15,059 nt of DNA, taken from NCBI GenBank assembly GCA_003224635.1, contig QHZK01000031.1, forward strand, positions 1-15,059, given 5' to 3'. Source of the DNA: Acidobacteriota bacterium (GTDB lineage: Bacteria > Acidobacteriota > Terriglobia > UBA7540). Below the pieces are notes generated by a model, which searched no databases, had not been told where the DNA came from, and worked only from the letters and a program-made list of their open reading frames with translations. A program made the position numbers and the translations under genes. Position 1 is the stretch's first letter; every line of letters begins with the position of its first letter. Shown here one piece after another: positions 14,374 through 15,059 of the stretch.

Positions 14374-15059
14374 TCAAGCCAATTGCAAATGGACGACTTC
14401 GGCGATGTGGACCGCGGGGAGAGTCAGCACCGCATAGTTGGCGTCCATGGTAAATGAGGCACTCTGACCTTTGCGCACCAACTCGACCGATTTCGCCTGC
14501 CTACCTTGCGGTACGTGGATCCCCACTTCCACATTCGCCACCGGCACAAATTCCTGTCGCATGCGATCGACAGAAGCATCCTTAAACCCCACATTAGCCA
14601 GCACCCAAAGAATTAGGTCTCCATTCTGGGCCTGGCGGAGAATGCCATATACCCCCTTGGGTGCAGAGAGGCGAAACGGCAGGGGAACCCCTCCGGCCAA
14701 GTAACGCACCACGGACCCAGGAGGCGTTGCAAGGAAAGCCCGCGGCTGGAGGCGTAGTTAATTTCCAGACTTCCCGCCACGTAGAGCGTTCGCCCCTTCC
14801 CCGTAATTGTGGGTGACAATCGCGTGCGTCACCCATCACCACCGCCCCTTCGCCGTAGGGTGCCAGCGCGGGATGAGCGGTCTTGATGCGATAATAAACG
14901 TCCACCTGTCCTTCCAGCGGCTCTCCCTTCATCTCCACGCCCAGCACTTCCTTCAGTGCCCCGCCGTCGCGCCGCACTTCGCCCTGAGCATCGTATAAAC
15001 CCGAGTCGTAGGTGGCCAGCAAAGCGCCGCCCTTCCCCGCCCAACTCGCCAGCCGCGTG
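14374..15059 (-). pseudogene. C-terminal end of a beta-galactosidase-like glycoside hydrolase, with two frame breaks
   Basis: The gene enters from the right edge of the window. Its first visible stretch (TRLASWAGKGGALLATYDSG, then LYDAQGEVR) has the form of a beta-galactosidase trimerisation or glutamine-amidotransferase-like domain, as in GH42 and related GH families. The homology then changes frame twice: near 14816-14826 (…VVMGDAR to LSPTITGKGRTLYVAGSLE) and near 14710-14722 (…LQRLLG to VVRYLAGGVPLPF). Each break is cured by one added base. The last part (GVYGILRQAQNGDLILWVLANV) to YAVLTLPAVHIAEVVHLQL is the beta-sandwich C-terminus of such hydrolases. In the cell it would release sugars for the transporter and oxidoreductases downstream. 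Decay and sequencing error are both possible. The exact GH family is unknown because the catalytic barrel is outside the window. Confidence 0.6.

Noticed and set aside
1..15059. CRISPR array or large phage module
   Set aside because: No regularly spaced 25-40 bp repeats and no capsid, terminase or tail genes were seen.

Overview
The window looks like chromosomal DNA of an Acidobacteriota bacterium, probably from the Bryobacterales/Solibacteres group. This is inferred from gene style: a serine/threonine kinase fused to a PD40/TolB-like propeller, an Ig-like repeat cell-surface protein, a Tat-exported Gfo/Idh/MocA oxidoreductase, frequent GTG/TTG starts and fairly high G+C. No rRNA or other taxonomic marker is present.

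Layout. (1) 1-673 is the 3' end of an Ig-like surface protein on the + strand. It converges on (2) a serine/threonine kinase locus on the - strand (993-3446). The kinase is damaged: most of the N-lobe is missing, and an in-frame stop lies inside a small palindrome. The 320 bp between the two genes hold three hairpins. (3) 3447-3864 is A+T-richer and has no convincing gene. (4) 3865-7666 is a compact + strand mobile-element operon: a zinc-ribbon DNA-binding protein (DUF6431-like), a short DnaG-like primase (CHC2 zinc finger plus Toprim), and two tyrosine recombinases. The last three genes are joined by 4-bp ATGA overlaps. The zinc-ribbon gene and the first recombinase each carry an apparent +1 indel in a homopolymer. 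(5) About 7864-8714 is a 5'-truncated, frameshifted ISL3-type transposase with its likely right terminal repeat. (6) 8715-9362 is non-coding. It holds several palindromes, the exact 3' portion of a tRNA-Asn (anticodon loop to CCA, - strand) and an array of TTGTAC repeats, which together look like an integration-site scar. (7) 9363-15059 is a - strand gene set. In transcription order: the end of a beta-galactosidase-like glycoside hydrolase (broken), a Tat-exported sulfite-oxidase-like molybdoenzyme, a sugar isomerase/epimerase-type TIM barrel, an MFS organic-anion transporter, and a Tat-exported Gfo/Idh/MocA oxidoreductase.

How the genes fit together. The right-hand cluster has the shape of a carbohydrate or uronate/sulfosugar uptake-and-oxidation locus: glycosidase, MFS porter, isomerase and dehydrogenase, with an unexpected sulfite-oxidase-like member. 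The left and central part is a graveyard of mobile DNA around one largely complete candidate transposon. That transposon, zinc-ribbon protein plus mini-primase plus paired tyrosine recombinases, is the best candidate here for a poorly described system. The tRNA-Asn half suggests that an integrated element extends to the right of about position 8968, so the catabolic cluster may itself be island cargo.

Caveat: five apparent single-base indels (3865-4408, 5477-6530, 7864-8714 and two in 14374-15059) may be real decay or residual sequencing error. Long intact frames elsewhere show that the sequence is mostly sound.
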